A stretch of DNA of 64,000 nucleotides from DASUPK01 sp963815045 (lineage in GTDB: Bacteria > Actinomycetota > Thermoleophilia > Solirubrobacterales > 70-9): NCBI GenBank assembly GCA_963815045.1, contig CAWFET010000003.1, positions 620,001-684,000 on the forward strand, in the 5' to 3' direction. This document shows, in pieces, positions 62,940-64,000 of the stretch. Position numbers and translations under genes: made by a program. The notes below the pieces were generated by a model. It had not been told where the DNA came from, ran no database searches, and saw nothing but the letters and a program-made list of their open reading frames with translations. Each line of letters begins with the position of its first letter. Position 1 is the stretch's first letter.

Positions 62940-63704
62940 ATGACGGTTCCCGCCGACGGCGCCGCGTGGCTCGGGCTCGTGCGGGCGTCCATGCCGCCCT
63001 TCTGGCGGTTTCTCGCCGAGAGCACCGGCGGCAGCGTCTGGGAGAGGGATGGGGTCACCGCGGCGATCGTGCCCGGATCGCCGAAGCGCTCGTTTTTCAA
63101 CTCCGTGCTCTACTCGGACCCGGAGTCGATGGTGGCCTCGATCGGCGAGCTGGCCGAGGTCTACAGCGACGCGGGCGTCGAGGCCTGGACGGTGTGGGTG
63201 CCCGAGGCGGATAACGAGGTCGCCCAGGCGCTCGAGGCGGCCGGACACAGGCTCGACGCCACGCCTCGCGCCATGGCCATGCCGCTCGCCGATCTCCGCG
63301 CCCCCGAGCCAGACCCCGGTCTCGAGATCCGCGAGGAGGCCGACTACGAGTTGGTCTCCAGCATCAACGAGGTCGCCTACGGATTCGCGCCGGGCGAGTT
63401 CCCGGTGATGTCGGGAGGGCTTCCCGCTCTGCGCACCTACCTGGGCTCGATCGACGGGGAGACGGTCGGCTGTGCCGGCGCCTTCACTCATGGCGGCGAT
63501 TGCGAGATCATTTTCGTCGCAGTGCTGCCCGAGGGCCGCGGCGGTGGCATCTCCGGTCGCCTGATGGCCCGGGCCATGGCCGACGCGATGGAAGAGGGGC
63601 TCGAAACCACCACTCTGCAGGCCACCAAGCTCGGCTACCCGGTCTACGAGAAGCTCGGTTACGCCGACTACGGCGAGCTGCAGATGTGGGAGCGGCGGAA
63701 GTAG
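62940..63704 (+). CDS. GNAT-family N-acetyltransferase
   Basis: The 254-residue protein ends in a GNAT domain (about 125-250), with GCAGAFTHGGDCEIIFVAVLPEGRGGGISGRLMARAM containing the acetyl-CoA loop (R-G-G-G-I-S form of the Q/R-x-x-G-x-G/A motif) and KLGYPVYEKLGYADYGELQMW at the C-terminus. The first 120 residues are a degenerate second GNAT-like half, with a Trp-rich opening (MPPFWRFL). The acceptor is unknown. It begins 8 bp after the methyltransferase stop, and its own TAG stop forms the first half of a -10-like box for the next gene. Confidence 0.85.
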   Translation: MTVPADGAAWLGLVRASMPPFWRFLAESTGGSVWERDGVTAAIVPGSPKRSFFNSVLYSDPESMVASIGELAEVYSDAGVEAWTVWVPEADNEVAQALEAAGHRLDATPRAMAMPLADLRAPEPDPGLEIREEADYELVSSINEVAYGFAPGEFPVMSGGLPALRTYLGSIDGETVGCAGAFTHGGDCEIIFVAVLPEGRGGGISGRLMARAMADAMEEGLETTTLQATKLGYPVYEKLGYADYGELQMWERRK

Positions 63705-63707
63705 GGT
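63702..63707 (+). promoter_or_regulatory. Candidate -10 box (TAGGGT) built on the GNAT stop codon
   Basis: TAGGGT ends 6 nt before GTG 63714. No Shine-Dalgarno sequence lies between. Confidence 0.4.
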
Positions 63708-63713
63708 CCATTC

Positions 63714-64000
63714 GTGGCGCGCGGCCCCTACACGGACGAGCAGATCGACGCCGCGATCGACGCGATCTCCGACCCCGAGGTGTTCAGGGACGTCGAGCGG
63801 CAGGTCGCCCGCGCGGCGCCTCGCCTGCAAAAGATTCTCGCTGAGGCGCTCGGGGCCGGCGGCTGGTTCGGGGAGTCGCACGACAACGAGGCGCTGAAGG
63901 CGGCGACCACTCCGGACGAGCAGGCCCGTCTGACAGCCGTGCGCACCCTGCTTGCCGAGGAGGCGCGCATGGGGATGATGGTCGGCGTGGCGGTAGGGTG
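63714..64000 (+). CDS. Hypothetical protein, 5' part only (runs off the window)
   Basis: The frame from GTG 63714 is open to the window end (95 complete codons). It reads VARGPYTDEQIDAAIDAISD, then EVFRDVERQVARAAPRLQKILAEAL and WFGESHDNEALKAATTPDEQ, a mostly helical, acidic, soluble N-terminus. No family is recognised from this part. The leaderless-type box at 63702 supports the GTG start. Confidence 0.65.
   Translation, partial: MARGPYTDEQIDAAIDAISDPEVFRDVERQVARAAPRLQKILAEALGAGGWFGESHDNEALKAATTPDEQARLTAVRTLLAEEARMGMMVGVAVG

Overview
The window is a 64 kb high-GC chromosomal segment, almost fully coding, with no rRNA, CRISPR array, integrase or insertion sequence. Gene content and order point to an Actinomycetota member, probably of the class Thermoleophilia (Solirubrobacterales-like). 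The evidence is the order rsmI - metG - tatD - rsmA - ispE ... glmU - prs ... rplY - pth ... mfd - PPIase - mazG - eno - divIC, which recalls the mycobacterial Rv1003-Rv1024 neighbourhood, a csrA gene (uncommon in most other Actinomycetota), a dimeric-type glycyl-tRNA synthetase and GTG-rich starts. The placement is inference from gene order; no search was run.

Layout. 1-5.1 kb: end of a metallo-beta-lactamase-fold gene, small heat-shock protein, Lon protease, a one-TM protein, a second metallo-beta-lactamase-fold hydrolase and a TetR regulator. 5.1-12 kb: double-hotdog thioesterase, secreted alpha-L-rhamnosidase-like protein, a small GT-rich-start hypothetical, and a diiron oxygenase-SCP2 fusion divergent from a TetR gene across a near-perfect operator, with a convergent MFS transporter. 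12-17 kb: sulfatase, glycyl-tRNA synthetase, FmdB zinc ribbon, LytR-CpsA-Psr protein. 17-26.3 kb: ROK kinase, RsmI, RemA-like protein, MetRS, secreted protein, trypsin-like protease, TatD, RsmA, IspE, DedA-PAP2 fusion. 26.4-31.6 kb: PucR-type regulator, GH15 enzyme, tRNA-Gln(UUG), GlxA-type regulator and a DJ-1/PfpI protein. 31.6-46.5 kb: the housekeeping core (GlmU, Prs, GDPD, UbiB-like kinase, L25, Pth, enoyl-CoA hydratase, cupin, Mfd, PPIase, frameshifted MazG, enolase, DivIC). 46.6-55.9 kb: four tandem paralogous polytopic membrane proteins of GT-C type plus a small gene. 56-64 kb: charged low-complexity protein, CsrA, secreted nuclease, class I aldolase, nitronate monooxygenase, GCS2-type ligase, HxlR regulator, zinc-ribbon pseudo-rhomboid, O-methyltransferase, GNAT acetyltransferase and a partial gene.

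Two genome-wide habits show. First, about twenty genes have a TANNNT box ending 6-10 nt before the start codon, with no Shine-Dalgarno sequence, which fits leaderless transcription; several boxes reuse the TAG stop of the gene upstream. Second, a hairpin-bearing repeat occurs four times, always in + orientation and directly after a + strand stop codon. Genes inside operons instead overlap by ATGA, GTGA or TTGA.

The best candidate for an undescribed system is the tandem array of four about-740-residue GT-C-like proteins, translationally coupled head to tail, in which the second copy has lost the acidic and Tyr-His residues of the first conserved loop.
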